From contig CAMHER010000108.1 of NCBI GenBank assembly GCA_946184215.1, positions 1 through 6,508 on the forward strand: a DNA stretch of 6,508 nt, in the 5' to 3' direction. The DNA is from an uncultured Clostridia bacterium (GTDB lineage: Bacteria > Bacillota > Clostridia > Oscillospirales > Oscillospiraceae). Below the pieces are notes generated by a model that was given only the letters and a program-made list of their open reading frames with translations, was not told the origin of the DNA and searched no databases. This document shows, one piece after another, positions 5,891-6,508 of the stretch; within the stretch, counting starts at the first letter, position 1, and every line of letters starts with the position of its first letter. The position numbers and the translations under genes were made by a program.

Positions 5891-6508
5891 ATGAAAAAGG
5901 AATTTCGTGATTTGTTAAAGGAAAAAGGAAGAAAGACCATGCCGAACGTGCTGCTGGCCTCGGCCGAATGCGCGCCGCTCTCCAAGACAGGCGGGCTGGC
6001 GGACGTGGTCGGCACGCTGCCGAAGGCGCTGGCCAAGCTCGGCGTGGACGCGCGCGTCATTACGCCCTATCACCGCGTGATCAAGCAGAAGTACGCAAAT
6101 CAGGTCGAGCACATGTTCACCATCCGCTGCTATCTCGGCTGGCGCAGCTGCTATGTCGGGATCGAGCGCCTGGTTCTCGACGGCGTGATCATCTATCTGG
6201 TGGATAACGAGCAGTATTTCGGCGACAGGATCTACTACGGCGGCTACCCCGAGGGCGAGCAGTACTCGTTCTTCTGCCGCGCCGTGCTGGAGGCAATCCC
6301 GCTTCTGGACTTCATGCCCGACGTGATCCACTGCAACGACTGGCACACCGCCATGCTGCCGATGCTGGCCCGCACCCAGTATCAGGGCCGCCAGCAGGAC
6401 GGCATCCGTTATCTGCTGACAATCCACAACATTGCCTTCCAGGGCAAGTTCGGCTTTGATTATGTGCAGGAGCTGCTCGGCATCGACCCGAAATACTATA
6501 CGCCGGAG
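5891..6508 (+). CDS. glgA: Glycogen synthase (ADP-glucose type), N-terminal part, cut by the window edge
   Basis: 206 codons are present; the family is usually about 475-490 residues, so under half is visible. It is a cytoplasmic GT5 glycosyltransferase (GT-B fold) that adds glucose from ADP-glucose to alpha-1,4-glucan. Motifs in the N-terminal Rossmann domain: KTGGLADVVG (32-41), with the substrate-binding Lys of the KTGGL motif at 32; HCNDWHT (147-153); TIHNIAFQG (177-185). The frame stays open to the last base. Two starts are possible. ATG 5891 has AAAGGA 7 nt upstream. In-frame ATG 5939 has AAGGAA 8 nt upstream and puts the KTGGL lysine at residue 16, close to Lys15 of E. coli GlgA. The 16 extra residues from 5891 are Lys/Glu/Arg-rich, with TTG and TTA codons uncommon nearby. 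I give the longer form as the outer limit; 5939 is at least as likely. Operonic with glgB; the downstream genes are not visible. Confidence 0.95.
   Translation, partial: MKKEFRDLLKEKGRKTMPNVLLASAECAPLSKTGGLADVVGTLPKALAKLGVDARVITPYHRVIKQKYANQVEHMFTIRCYLGWRSCYVGIERLVLDGVIIYLVDNEQYFGDRIYYGGYPEGEQYSFFCRAVLEAIPLLDFMPDVIHCNDWHTAMLPMLARTQYQGRQQDGIRYLLTIHNIAFQGKFGFDYVQELLGIDPKYYTPE

Noticed and set aside
5915..6427. A 170-codon minus-strand frame opposite glgA
   Set aside because: The plus-strand frame holds KTGGL, HCNDWH and TIHNIAFQG in order, so the opposite frame is a shadow.

Overview
The window reads as a chromosomal stretch from a GC-rich anaerobic Clostridia-type Firmicute; an Oscillospiraceae/Ruminococcaceae-like gut bacterium is my best guess. 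This rests on the K+-dependent membrane pyrophosphatase, a short GlgB with one CBM48 module, strong AAGGAG-type ribosome binding sites, and G/C-rich third codon positions beside AT-rich intergenic DNA. It is an inference from protein style, not a database match.

Layout. Minus strand, reading leftwards: hppA, a membrane-bound ion-pumping pyrophosphatase (3497 to 1500), with its own promoter and a textbook intrinsic terminator (1484 to 1450). It is followed by an independently promoted gene for a membrane-anchored CapA-family metallophosphatase-like protein (1345 to 110). Positions 1-109 hold no supported gene. Plus strand, reading rightwards: glgB, glycogen branching enzyme (3944-5848), then glgA, glycogen synthase, running off the right edge (5891 to 6508+). 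hppA and glgB are divergent. The 446 bp between them carries one good sigma-A-type promoter at each end and about 280 bp of AT-rich DNA in the middle that I cannot assign.

How the genes fit together. GlgA extends alpha-1,4-glucan chains from ADP-glucose and GlgB adds alpha-1,6 branches, so the rightward operon makes glycogen. Making ADP-glucose (GlgC, not in the window) releases pyrophosphate. HppA hydrolyses pyrophosphate and saves the energy as a Na+ and/or H+ gradient. The adjacency is therefore metabolically sensible, though it may be coincidental. The CapA-like protein has no visible link to either and no capB/capC partners here.

I see no CRISPR array, insertion sequence, tRNA, rRNA or obvious novel system. 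The window is mostly ordinary metabolism. The items worth a second look are the central intergenic DNA, the Cys-rich CapA helix and its repeat-encoded linker, the ion specificity of HppA, and the uncertain glgA start.
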